From Burkholderiales bacterium (GTDB lineage: Bacteria > Pseudomonadota > Gammaproteobacteria > Burkholderiales > Ga0077523): a stretch of 64,000 bases of DNA. The notes beneath the pieces were generated by a model. The model was given only the letters and a program-made list of their open reading frames with translations. It had not been told where the DNA came from and did not search any database. Positions 33,980 to 41,773 of the stretch are shown one piece after another (position 1 is the first letter of the stretch; each line of letters starts with the position of its first letter). The DNA lies in assembly GCA_019747905.1 (NCBI GenBank), contig JAIEQG010000023.1, positions 1 through 64,000 of the forward strand, given 5' to 3'. Position numbers and translations under genes: made by a program.

Positions 33980-35382
33980 CCGGCCGCGGCCAAGTCGATG
34001 ACCTCGATCTGGTGGCGCCTGGTCTTCAGCCACTTCGAGAGGATCTGGTACGTGTCGAGGTCGAAGGCGCGTTCGGTACGGGTCGCGAGAGCGTCGTGCA
34101 GGTCGGACTCGGAATCCACCGTGCCGAGGTAGCTCCACCGATCGACGAGATGCACTTCGGCGCGTTGCGTCACGCGATCGACCTCGCGCACGCCGATCGC
34201 CCCGCCGAAGGGCCAGGGCTGCAGGCGCAGACGCTGCAGCGCTTGTGCGAGACGCAGATTATGGGCGATCGGTGTTTCGCGACCGCAGCAGGCACCGCGA
34301 CATTTGCCGACCTGATACGAGAAGCACGGGCCGGTGCCGCCGTGTTCCAGGCCCAGCGCACGCGCACACAGGCCGTTCGCATCGCCGATCTCGCGTAGCG
34401 CCCGGTTGGCTCGCGCGCGCGACCGGAAGGGCCCGTAGAGGTTCTCGGCAACCGCGAACTCGATGGTCGATGCGTTGATCGCCTTCGGCGGCAGGGTCTT
34501 CATCGCGTCCCACCACAGTGCCCACGGTTCGTCGGCCGGCCGCAGCTTGTGGTTGTGGATCGGCTTCACCTGCTTGACCCAGCGGGCCTCCTGCAGCAAG
34601 GCCCCCAGTTCGCCGGCGGTCTCGTGCCAGTCGATCCGCGCGACTTCCTGCGCGATGCGCATGTCCTTCGCGACGCGGTGGTCGCCGGAGAAATGCGCGA
34701 GCACCCGCGAGCGGATGTCGAGGCTCTTGCCGACGTAGAGCGGAGTGTCGCCCTCGCCGTAGAAGATGTACACGCCGATGGCCCCCGGCAGTGCGTCGAT
34801 CTCGGCCGGATCGAGGCGCGGCGGCAGCGTCGCGGTCTTCACGATCTGCTCCACCGCAGTACGCACCGCGTCCGCGCCGAGTTCGACGCGAACGTGCTGC
34901 GCGAAATCCCACAGTACACGCGCGTCCGCCAGCGCGCGATGGCGCTGGTTGCAGGCGAGCCCATGCCGTTCGATCAGGCTATCGAGGTTGTGGCGTCGCT
35001 CCTGCGGGTACAGCCGGCGCGACAACTTCACCGTGCACAGGACCCGGGACAGGTAGCGCAGGCCGACGCGCGCGAACTCGTTGCGCAGGAAGCCGTAGTC
35101 GAAGCGTGCGTTGTGCGCGATGAGCAGCTTGCCCTCGAGGCGGCGATGCAGTTCCGCGCTCAGGGCATCGAAGCTCGGCGCATCCGCCACCATCGCGTTG
35201 GTGATGCCCGTCAGCATCTCGATCTCGGGCGGAATCCGCTGTCCGGGATTCACCAGGGAAGACCATTCTTCGACGATCTTGCCGTCGGCGACTTCGACCA
35301 ACCCGATCTCGGTGATGCGGTCGCGGTTGGCGGTGGCGCCGGTGGTCTCGACGTCGAGGAAGACGGCGGGCTGATCAAACAT
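33949..35382 (-). CDS. DnaQ-family exonuclease fused to a UvrC/Cho-type GIY-YIG nuclease domain
   Basis: 477 residues from ATG 35382. An N-terminal DEDDh 3'-5' exonuclease domain (FLDVETTG, HNARFDYGF, HRALADARVLWD; about 1-175) is followed by a GIY-YIG domain (GVYIFYGEGDTPLYVGKS; about 200-280) and a UvrC-like tail with CFSYQVGKCRGACCGRE. The pair is known in betaproteobacteria and gammaproteobacteria (Cho-like repair nucleases). Predicted role is nucleotide-excision or DNA-end processing in the cytoplasm. The 3' end overlaps the pcaD-like gene antisense by 31 bp. Confidence 0.92.
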   Translation of the reverse strand: MFDQPAVFLDVETTGATANRDRITEIGLVEVADGKIVEEWSSLVNPGQRIPPEIEMLTGITNAMVADAPSFDALSAELHRRLEGKLLIAHNARFDYGFLRNEFARVGLRYLSRVLCTVKLSRRLYPQERRHNLDSLIERHGLACNQRHRALADARVLWDFAQHVRVELGADAVRTAVEQIVKTATLPPRLDPAEIDALPGAIGVYIFYGEGDTPLYVGKSLDIRSRVLAHFSGDHRVAKDMRIAQEVARIDWHETAGELGALLQEARWVKQVKPIHNHKLRPADEPWALWWDAMKTLPPKAINASTIEFAVAENLYGPFRSRARANRALREIGDANGLCARALGLEHGGTGPCFSYQVGKCRGACCGRETPIAHNLRLAQALQRLRLQPWPFGGAIGVREVDRVTQRAEVHLVDRWSYLGTVDSESDLHDALATRTERAFDLDTYQILSKWLKTRRHQIEVIDLAAAGQVARNLPVK

Positions 35383-35588
35383 TGCTTCGGTTCCGCGCGC
35401 CTGCGGTAGGTCCGAACGGTGCGCCGGTGCGGGGGCTGGGGCGCAGTCCGCGAGGTCGTTTCTGCATGGCGAGGAGCTTAGCAAGACGCGGTGCGTGCCG
35501 GGGGGCGGGACGCGTGTTCCATGCGCAGTTTCGAGTTCGCCAGCTGTGATCCCTATAATCGCGGTTCACGAGAGGGAGGAGAACACCC

Positions 35589-36161
35589 GTGCGTTACAGG
35601 ATTTGCGAGATGGCCTGCTGTCTGGGGCTGCTGCTGTCGGCGTGCGCGGGCGCACAGGCCCACGGCAACGATGGGCCCACACCGGTCGGTGCCATGGACT
35701 GCGGGCGGCCGCCCGGGAACGCCCTGCGCGATTTGCCTGCGCCGATCGACGGCTGGGCGCGCGTCGACTGCGGCGCGACAGGCACGAAGCTGGTACCGGC
35801 CCCGGGATGGCAGTGGCGCTTCCCGAACAGTTGGTTCGACCGCCCGATCGCGCCCGCTTCCGCGCCCGACGCATCGGTCGATGAGCCGGGTGCCAAGTAC
35901 TTCGTGGAGTTCGCGGCGGCAGTGCTCGAAGGCGCCGAGGCGGCAGAGCAGCACGCTCGCCTGGCCGCGGCCGTCCCGGCTTACCGCGACGCGATCAAGA
36001 CGGTGCCCGAACGCATCCATCGCCTCGATGCGGAGAACAACCTCGGCCACGACATGGTGATCTGGTTTCCGGCGAGCGCATCGGGCGATCTGTGGGCGAT
36101 CCTGTGCACGCCGGAGTGCCGGCCGGACTACGCATTCATCATCCAGAAGATGACCCCCTGA
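35589..36161 (+). CDS. Hypothetical secreted protein or lipoprotein
   Basis: 190 residues from GTG 35589, with GGGAGGAG 10 nt upstream and a TATAAT at 35554-35559. A signal region (RICEMACCLGLLLSACAGAQ) includes LSAC, a possible lipobox at about residue 16-19. Later residues form a mixed alpha/beta domain with cysteines in AMDCGRP, RVDCGAT, AILCTPEC. No family recognised. 8 bp upstream of the FAH-family gene, so co-transcription is likely. Confidence 0.72.
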   Translation: MRYRICEMACCLGLLLSACAGAQAHGNDGPTPVGAMDCGRPPGNALRDLPAPIDGWARVDCGATGTKLVPAPGWQWRFPNSWFDRPIAPASAPDASVDEPGAKYFVEFAAAVLEGAEAAEQHARLAAAVPAYRDAIKTVPERIHRLDAENNLGHDMVIWFPASASGDLWAILCTPECRPDYAFIIQKMTP

Positions 36162-36169
36162 GCGTGCCC

Positions 36170-37357
36170 ATGAACCTCGCCGCCACTCACATTCTTCCCG
36201 CCGATGCGGACAGCGCGACTCTCGTCGGGCGCGCCTGGGTGCCGGGACCGCTGCCGGGACCCAGCCCGGTCGTGATCCACGCCGGCCGCGCGTACGATCT
36301 GAGCCTGGTGCGGCCGACCATTGCCGAACTGATCAACGTCGAGGACCCTGTAGGCGCTGTGCGCGCAGCACTGACGAGCGGCAGGGCGCAACCCATCGGC
36401 GACGTGGCTGCCATGCTGACCAACAGCCGCGCCGACGCGCGCAATCCGGATCGGCCCTACTTCCTTACGCCGTGCGATCTGCAGGCGTTGCGCGCCTGCG
36501 GCGTGACCTTCGTCGCGAGCATGCTGGAGCGCGTGATCGAGGAACACGCCAAGGGCGACCCTGCGCAGGCCGAGGAGATTCGCGGCACGCTGGGCCGCGA
36601 GATCGGCGCATCGCTGTCGGCGGTGAAGCCGGGTTCCGCCGAGGCGATGCGGGTGAAGGCCCTGCTGGTGGAGAAGGGATTGTGGTCGCAGTACCTGGAG
36701 GTGGGCATCGGCCCGGATGCCGAGGTATTCAACAAATCGCAGCCCATGTCCGCAGTGGGCGTGGGCGCCGACATCGGCGTGCTGGAGAACTCGTCCTGGA
36801 ACAACCCGGAGCCCGAGGTGGTGCTCGCCGTGAACAACCGCGGCAAGGTGGTCGGCGCAGCGTTGGGCAACGACGTGAACCTGCGCGACTGGGAAGGCCG
36901 CAGCGCGTTGCTGCTCGGACGTGCGAAGGACAACAACGCGAGTTGCGCCATCGGCCCGTTCATCCGCGTGCTGGACGACGGGTTCGACATCGATGCGTTG
37001 CGACGCATCTATGTCGAAGTCGAGGTGGTTGGCGCTGTCGACGGTTTCAAGGTCGAAGGCCGATACTCGCTGACGCAGATCAGCCGCGATCCGCTGGACC
37101 TCGCTAGCCAGGCGATCGGTGCCAATCATCAGTATCCCGACGGACTCATGCTGTTTCTCGGCACCGCCTTCGCTCCGACGCAGGATCGCGGCGAGCGCGG
37201 CCACGGCTTCACCCACAAGGTCGGCGACATCGTGACGGTGCGAAGCCGCCACCTGGGCGCGCTGGTGAACCGTGTCGATCACTGCCATCGGATCACCCCG
37301 TGGACCTTCGGCGTGACCGCGCTCATGCGGAATCTGTCTGAGCGTGGCTTGATTTAG
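36170..37357 (+). CDS. Fumarylacetoacetate hydrolase family protein
   Basis: 395 residues from ATG 36170 (GTG 36164 is an in-frame alternative). The FAH domain is in the C-terminal half: EPEVVLAVNNRGKVVGAALG holds the Glu metal ligand, and GNDVNLRDWEGRSALLLGRA the Asp. NNASCAIGPF and HQYPDGLMLFLGTAFAPT follow. Long-form FAH members hydrolyse or dehydrate 2-oxo sugar acids or 2,4-dioxo acids. A paralogue with the same superfamily fold is at 31057-32055. Confidence 0.87.
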   Translation: MNLAATHILPADADSATLVGRAWVPGPLPGPSPVVIHAGRAYDLSLVRPTIAELINVEDPVGAVRAALTSGRAQPIGDVAAMLTNSRADARNPDRPYFLTPCDLQALRACGVTFVASMLERVIEEHAKGDPAQAEEIRGTLGREIGASLSAVKPGSAEAMRVKALLVEKGLWSQYLEVGIGPDAEVFNKSQPMSAVGVGADIGVLENSSWNNPEPEVVLAVNNRGKVVGAALGNDVNLRDWEGRSALLLGRAKDNNASCAIGPFIRVLDDGFDIDALRRIYVEVEVVGAVDGFKVEGRYSLTQISRDPLDLASQAIGANHQYPDGLMLFLGTAFAPTQDRGERGHGFTHKVGDIVTVRSRHLGALVNRVDHCHRITPWTFGVTALMRNLSERGLI

Positions 37358-37649
37358 AGCAGGATCGAATAATGGACGAGCCGTATAACTCTTATACGGT
37401 TCGCATAGGTCGGCGCTCTGCATGTTGCGGCGCACACAGATCGCCGAATGGCATTGGCATGTTCGCCTTTCGTACAGAGGCGTCCGGCGCTTGCGAACCG
37501 ATTGCGCAAGCGTATTATTCCGGCGTGTTTTGGGGTCAGGTAGTCGGCGGTATGGAAGCGCCATGCAGTCCTTGCACGCACGGTCTTGCCACCCAAAGAC
37601 ATCACAGCGCGGGTGGCAGCCCGGACGTTCAACCCAACGGGAGGACAAC
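37358..37649 (+). promoter_or_regulatory. Long leader of the cold-shock gene
   Basis: 292 bp without a supported gene. CCGTATAA-CTC-TTATACGG (37381-37399) is a perfect 8-bp hairpin with a 3-nt loop. The rest has mixed composition. CspA-type mRNAs usually carry a long structured 5' leader that acts as a thermosensor, and its position fits that. Transcription start is not determined. Confidence 0.45.
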
Positions 37650-37853
37650 ATGGCAACGGGTACCGTCAAATGGTTCAACGACGCTAAGGGGTTCGGTTTC
37701 ATCACCCCGGATGACAAGAGCGAAGACGTCTTCGCACATTTTTCCGCGATCAAGATGAACGGCTTCAAATCCCTGAAGGAAGGGCAACGGGTCAGCTTCG
37801 AAGTGACCACCGGGCCGAAGGGCAAGCAGGCTTCCAACATCCAGGCTATCTGA
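37650..37853 (+). CDS. cspA: Cold-shock domain protein (CspA family)
   Basis: 67 residues, a single cold-shock domain: [19 protein letters not shown] carries RNP1 (KGFGFI) and [12 protein letters not shown]2 (VFAHF). ATG 37650 has GGGAGG 9 nt upstream. Binds single-stranded RNA/DNA and melts mRNA structure, in the cytoplasm. A terminator follows within 30 bp, so it is a monocistronic unit. Which Csp paralogue this is cannot be told. Confidence 0.96.
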   Translation: MATGTVKWFNDAKGFGFITPDDKSEDVFAHFSAIKMNGFKSLKEGQRVSFEVTTGPKGKQASNIQAI

Positions 37854-37882
37854 CGTTCAAGGGCTGCCGAAACCGACTTCAC

Positions 37883-37911
37883 AAAACCCGCTGCGGCGGG
37901 TTTTCTTCTTT
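37883..37911 (+). terminator. Rho-independent terminator of the cold-shock gene
   Basis: Perfect 9-bp stem AAAACCCGC / GCGGGTTTT (37883-37891 and 37896-37904) with a TGCG tetraloop, followed by CTTCTTT. Located 29 bp after the stop codon. The best intrinsic terminator in the window. Confidence 0.9.
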
Positions 37912-38036
37912 CTGGCGCCCCGAGGGCTGAAGCACGGCCCGGGGACGCAGAGGGCGAGAAGGCGTCAACTTTCGGCTTCCCGGCAGCCGAGATTGCGGCG
38001 ACACTCGTGCCTTTCGCGAACCAAGGTAGCGGTTTC

Positions 38037-39245
38037 ATGAGCATCACCATCGCCGACGTCCGGGCAGCCACCGACGTGCTTGCCGGGCACGTCGCCCGCA
38101 CGCCCAGCCTGCACTCTCGCACCCTGTCCGAAATCACCGGTGCGGAAGTGTGGCTCAAGTTCGAGAATCACCAGTTCACCGCGTCGTTCAAGGAGCGCGG
38201 CGCCTTGAACAAGCTGGTATCGCTCGACCCGGCGCAGCGTGCCGCGGGCGTGATCGCGGTCTCGGCCGGCAACCATGCCCAGGGCGTTGCGTATCACGCG
38301 CGACGGCTCGGCATTCCCGCGGTCATCGTGATGCCGCGCTTCACGCCGCACGTGAAGGTGGAACAGACGCGAGCCCACGGTGCCGAGGTCATTCTCGCCG
38401 GCGAGAACTTCGACGAAGCCCGAACCCATGCGCTGCGGATCATGGAGGAGCGTCGGCTCACTCTCGTTCATCCGTACGACGATGCGAAGGTGATTGCGGG
38501 TCAGGGCACGATCGCACTCGAAATGCTGGAGGCTGCGCCGCACCTGGATGTGCTTATCGTGCCGATCGGCGGTGGCGGCATGATCTCGGGCATGGCCACC
38601 GCAGCCAAGGCGATCAAACCCGCCATCGAGATCGTCGGCGTGGAGACAGTGCGCTTTCCTTCGATGCTTTGCGCGGTGGAAGGTCGGGTGCCGTCGTTCG
38701 GGGCCAGCACGCTGGCCGACGGCATCGCGGTCAAACAGCCGGGAGCGCTGACGCTCGAGATCGTGCGGCGGCTGGTCGACGGCATCGTCCTGGTGGACGA
38801 AGGCGACATCGAGGCGGCGATACTACTGTTGCTCGAGATCGAGAAGACCGTGGCCGAAGGGGCCGGTGCCACCGGACTCGCGGCGCTCATCAAGAACCGG
38901 GAACGGTTTGCCGGCAGGAAGGTCGGGCTCGTGCTGTGCGGCGGCAACATCGATCCGCTGACCCTCGCGGACGTGATCCAGCGCGGGATGGTTCGCACCG
39001 GACGACTCACGCGTCTCGCGGTGACCTTGCGCGACCTCCCCGGATCGCTCGCGCGAGTGACTGCCGCCATCGCGGAGTCGAATGCGAACATCGAGGAGGT
39101 GCATCACCAGCGCGCGTTCACCAATCTGTCGCTGCAGGAGACAGAAGTGGATTTCGTGCTCGAGACGCGCGGATTCGGACACGTCGAACAGGTGATAGCG
39201 CGCCTGAAGTCTTTGGGATTCGACGCGCGTCTTGACAACGACTAA
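38037..39245 (+). CDS. ilvA: Threonine dehydratase (threonine ammonia-lyase)
   Basis: 402 residues from ATG 38037 (MSITIADVRAATDVLAG). Fold-type II PLP enzyme; the Schiff-base Lys is in FTASFKERGALNK, the phosphate-binding glycines in PIGGGGMISGMATAA. A C-terminal ACT-like domain (LPGSLARVTAAIAESNANIE, about 325-402) is present. It deaminates threonine to 2-oxobutyrate; short ACT-bearing versions may be catabolic or biosynthetic. Not adjacent to ilvD here. Confidence 0.92.
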   Translation: MSITIADVRAATDVLAGHVARTPSLHSRTLSEITGAEVWLKFENHQFTASFKERGALNKLVSLDPAQRAAGVIAVSAGNHAQGVAYHARRLGIPAVIVMPRFTPHVKVEQTRAHGAEVILAGENFDEARTHALRIMEERRLTLVHPYDDAKVIAGQGTIALEMLEAAPHLDVLIVPIGGGGMISGMATAAKAIKPAIEIVGVETVRFPSMLCAVEGRVPSFGASTLADGIAVKQPGALTLEIVRRLVDGIVLVDEGDIEAAILLLLEIEKTVAEGAGATGLAALIKNRERFAGRKVGLVLCGGNIDPLTLADVIQRGMVRTGRLTRLAVTLRDLPGSLARVTAAIAESNANIEEVHHQRAFTNLSLQETEVDFVLETRGFGHVEQVIARLKSLGFDARLDND

Positions 39246-39299
39246 GTGCGATGCGGTGCGGGCACAGGCACTTACTCCAACATCGTGATCGATCGCTGA

Positions 39300-39401
39300 A
39301 CCCTGTCTGCGCCCGTGCCCGAACCGGGAACCGACGCGCTGATGTTCGCAGGCCTGGCGGTGCTCGGTCTTTCCGCCCGCCGCCGTCGTATGTGCTTCTG
39401 A
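39300..39401 (+). pseudogene. Orphan PEP-CTERM sorting-signal fragment
   Basis: The frame 39300-39401 (stop TGA 39399-39401) reads PVPEPGTDALMFAGLAVLGL followed by SARRRRMCF: a VPEP motif, a hydrophobic helix and an R-rich end, the exact architecture of a PEP-CTERM exosortase signal. A stop (39297-39299) precedes it immediately, so no protein domain is attached. It is a remnant of a deleted exported-protein gene. A 17-bp hairpin follows the stop by 6 bp. Confidence 0.78.
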
Positions 39402-39407
39402 CGCGCT

Positions 39408-39447
39408 CTCGATGAATCGCGGCGGCGGCGCGCCGCGATTCATCGAG
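39408..39447. terminator. Strong GC-rich hairpin between a PEP-CTERM remnant and a lipoprotein gene
   Basis: 17-bp perfect inverted arms, 39408-39424 and 39431-39447 (TCGATGAATCGCGGCG / CGCCGCGATTCATCGA), with a 6-nt GCGGCG loop. It lies 6 bp after the PEP-CTERM stop and 6 bp beyond the minus-strand lipoprotein stop, so it could terminate both converging transcripts, though it has no T-run. Confidence 0.65.
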
Positions 39448-39453
39448 GATCCA

Positions 39454-39888
39454 CTAACGGTTGGCATCGCCCCCGCAGGCCTTGATGGGTCCGAGTGCCG
39501 TTGAGCTGGCCGCTTCGCGATGGGGTACCTGCGCGTCTAAGGAATAGACGACGCGAGCCGCCTTGCCGTCGCGCGGTGTGAGTTCATACCACGCGTTGAA
39601 CGCGGGTTGACCGTCAGTGGAGGCGAAGTTGAGCACTACTTCGGAAACGGCCAATTCCGCGTCGTAGTTGGTCTTCTCGACAGTTGCTCCGGAACGGGTC
39701 GCGGCGTCGGTGATGCAGCTCGTCGCAGCCGAGGCCGACGAAGGGATGATCGCTTCCAGTTTGTCCCGGCGCGCACGCAGCGAGTCCAAGGTAGGCGAAC
39801 AAGCGGCGAGGCCCAAGGCGGCACAGGCAACCCAGCCGACCGTCCGCGGACCGCACTTCACGACTTGGAGGGGCGAACGCCGGCGCAC
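39454..39888 (-). CDS. Hypothetical lipoprotein
   Basis: 144 residues. Lipobox LAAC (about residues 27-30) after a hydrophobic signal (GWVACAALGLAACSP). The C-terminal beta-like region has VEKTNYDAELAVSEVVLNFA. No family recognised. It begins 31 bp inside the upstream lipoprotein gene and is the last gene of the sugar-acid operon. The ATG at 39888 has a long n-region; a GTG a few codons later is possible. Confidence 0.68.
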   Translation of the reverse strand: MRRRSPLQVVKCGPRTVGWVACAALGLAACSPTLDSLRARRDKLEAIIPSSASAATSCITDAATRSGATVEKTNYDAELAVSEVVLNFASTDGQPAFNAWYELTPRDGKAARVVYSLDAQVPHREAASSTALGPIKACGGDANR

Positions 39889-40241
39889 CGTGCGATCGGT
39901 TCGAAGGCCTGCTGGTCGAGGCCGGATGCGCCAATCACTTCATAGCTCGCCCGCGTGGTGCTGCCGTCGATCGCGCGCAGTACGTAGCGGATCTCGGGCG
40001 GCTTGCCGCCCGCGCCGGGCAGGGTCACGGTCAGGCGGATGTGCCAGCGGTCGGTGTTTTCGACCACTGCCGGTACCACCCCGAACACCGCTTCGGTCTC
40101 TCGCGTAAGGCATGGGGTGGATGCGAGCAGCGATTGCGGAATCACGGCGACCCGGCTGCCCAAGCCCAGGTCGCGCTTCATGGCGCTGCATCCGGTCAAT
40201 GCGAACGCCGCCAACGCCAGGAGAATCGGGATGGTCCTCAT
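39858..40241 (-). CDS. Hypothetical lipoprotein
   Basis: 127 residues. Signal peptide with lipobox LTGC (residues 15-18). The remaining domain has beta-strand character (WHIRLTVTLPGAGGKPPEIR, ASYEVIGASGLDQQAFEPI). The ATG overlaps the stop of the uxaA-like large gene by 4 bp (ATGA), so it is translated as part of that operon. No family recognised; why a lipoprotein follows a sugar-acid dehydratase is unclear. Confidence 0.7.
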   Translation of the reverse strand: MRTIPILLALAAFALTGCSAMKRDLGLGSRVAVIPQSLLASTPCLTRETEAVFGVVPAVVENTDRWHIRLTVTLPGAGGKPPEIRYVLRAIDGSTTRASYEVIGASGLDQQAFEPIARCAGVRPSKS

Positions 40242-41437
40242 GCTGCGGACGGAAAGCAGGCTGGGCCGAGCGGCTCGAAGCTCTTGTAGGTTAGGATGAA
40301 CTCTTGATGGCCCAGGGCTTCGGAGCGGGTCTGCTCCCCGTTGGCCACGCGCAGCACCAGATCGTGGATTTCGCGACCGACATCATCGAGGCTCGCCCGG
40401 CCCTCCAGGATGCGACCGGCGTCCACGTCCATGTCGTCCTGCAGGCGTCGGTAGGTTTCCGGATTCGCGCAGACCTTGATCACGGGCGCCAGCGCGGAAC
40501 CTACGACCGATCCGCGTCCGGTCGAGAACAGGATCACGTGGCTGCCGCAAGCGATCAGCTCCGCGATCTCAGCGTTGTCGCTGATGTTGGGGAACCCGAA
40601 GCGCGGTTCACCATCCGGCACCACATCGAGCAGGTACAGCCCGCCACCTACCGGCACGTCACCGGGCTTGATGATGCCGGAGATGATGGACTGGCCCGAC
40701 TTCGCGTAGGCCCCGAGAGACTTTTCCTCGATGGTGGTGAGCCCGCCATCGGCATTGCCGGGACCGATGCTGGCATGGCCGTAGGTGGCGTAGTACTTCG
40801 CGGCCTTCGCCACGGTCTTGACGATCTCCTCGCCGAGCGCCGGATGCTGCGCCCGCTCCGCCATCCAGTGCTCCATGCCGATCAGCTCACCGGTCTCCTC
40901 GAAGATGCACACCGCGTTCTTCTCCACCAGGAAGTCGAAGGCGCGGCCCATGGCGGGGTTTGCCGTGAGGCCGCTGGTGGCATCCGATCCGCCGCAGATG
41001 GTGCCGACGATCAGCTCGTCGATCTCCATGGGTGCCCGTGGCGTGTGTTCGAGTTGCGCGAGCGTCTGTTCGACCCAGGCCTGGCCCTCGGCGATGGTGC
41101 TGCGAGTGCCACCGGTTTCCTGGATCACGAGAAGCTTGGTCGGGCGCCCCGATGCTCGGATGGTCTCGAGCAGCTTGCCCTTGTTGAAGCCTTCGCAACC
41201 GAGGGAGATGAGCAGCACCGCACCCACGTTCGGATGGGTGCATAACTGCTCCATCATCCGGTACGAGTACGCGTTGGGAAAGCAGCCGGGGAAGCCGATC
41301 AGGTGCGCGCCGCGCTCCCGGAACGGGTACGTGATCTCGCGCGACACGTGGTGGGCGCATTCGACCAGGTAGGCAACCGCGACGATGTTGCGGATGCCCT
41401 TGCGGCCGTCGGTGCGGAGGTAGGCGTTGATGGTCAT
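40238..41437 (-). CDS. UxaA-family hydrolyase, large (C-terminal) part
   Basis: 399 residues; matches the large domain of altronate/galactarate dehydratases (UxaA/GarD). GFPGCFPNAYSYRMMEQLCT, VGTICGGSDATSGLTANPAM and GMEHWMAERAQHPALG are conserved blocks, and Cys residues near GCFP and TICGG may coordinate iron. Its start shares one base with the stop of the SAF-domain gene (TGATG). In fused UxaA both parts are one protein; here they are split, a common arrangement. Confidence 0.9.
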   Translation of the reverse strand: MTINAYLRTDGRKGIRNIVAVAYLVECAHHVSREITYPFRERGAHLIGFPGCFPNAYSYRMMEQLCTHPNVGAVLLISLGCEGFNKGKLLETIRASGRPTKLLVIQETGGTRSTIAEGQAWVEQTLAQLEHTPRAPMEIDELIVGTICGGSDATSGLTANPAMGRAFDFLVEKNAVCIFEETGELIGMEHWMAERAQHPALGEEIVKTVAKAAKYYATYGHASIGPGNADGGLTTIEEKSLGAYAKSGQSIISGIIKPGDVPVGGGLYLLDVVPDGEPRFGFPNISDNAEIAELIACGSHVILFSTGRGSVVGSALAPVIKVCANPETYRRLQDDMDVDAGRILEGRASLDDVGREIHDLVLRVANGEQTRSEALGHQEFILTYKSFEPLGPACFPSAA

Positions 41438-41766
41438 CAGTGGGACTCTCCGGGGAACTCGTGACCCGCATCGAGGGTGTAGGTGGGGATGTAGTCGCTC
41501 GCGACGTTGTGCAGGTGCATCGGATCTCCGGGTGCGATGTTCGATGTGGCGATGCCGATCGGCGCCGAGTACTTGAGTATGCGCTCGCCCTTCGCGATCG
41601 GGCGGAACGCGAACTTGTGGCCGGTCAGCACGCGCTCGCTCAAGGTGACCGAGTGGCCCTGGACCTGCAGCGTCGTACCTGCCGCGATGTCGCGCCGGGC
41701 GATCGCCACGTTGTCGCCGGGTGCGAGCAGCAGGACGCGCGGATCGGTTTCGAGTGAAGCGTTCAT
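41437..41766 (-). CDS. UxaA-family SAF-domain subunit
   Basis: 109 residues, SAF-domain (small N-terminal UxaA part): APGDNVAIARRDIAAGTTLQ and VLTGHKFAFRPIAKGERILK, then YSAPIGIATSNIAPGDPMHL. It partners the large subunit gene that overlaps its stop by one base. Start ATG 41766, 7 bp after the enolase-superfamily stop, so the three genes are coupled. It dehydrates an aldonate/altronate-type acid. Confidence 0.92.
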   Translation of the reverse strand: MNASLETDPRVLLLAPGDNVAIARRDIAAGTTLQVQGHSVTLSERVLTGHKFAFRPIAKGERILKYSAPIGIATSNIAPGDPMHLHNVASDYIPTYTLDAGHEFPGESH

Positions 41767-41773
41767 GGGGATG

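Noticed and set aside
37422-37853. Extended cold-shock protein start
   Set aside because: The extension lacks similarity; ATG 37650 with GGGAGG matches the family length.
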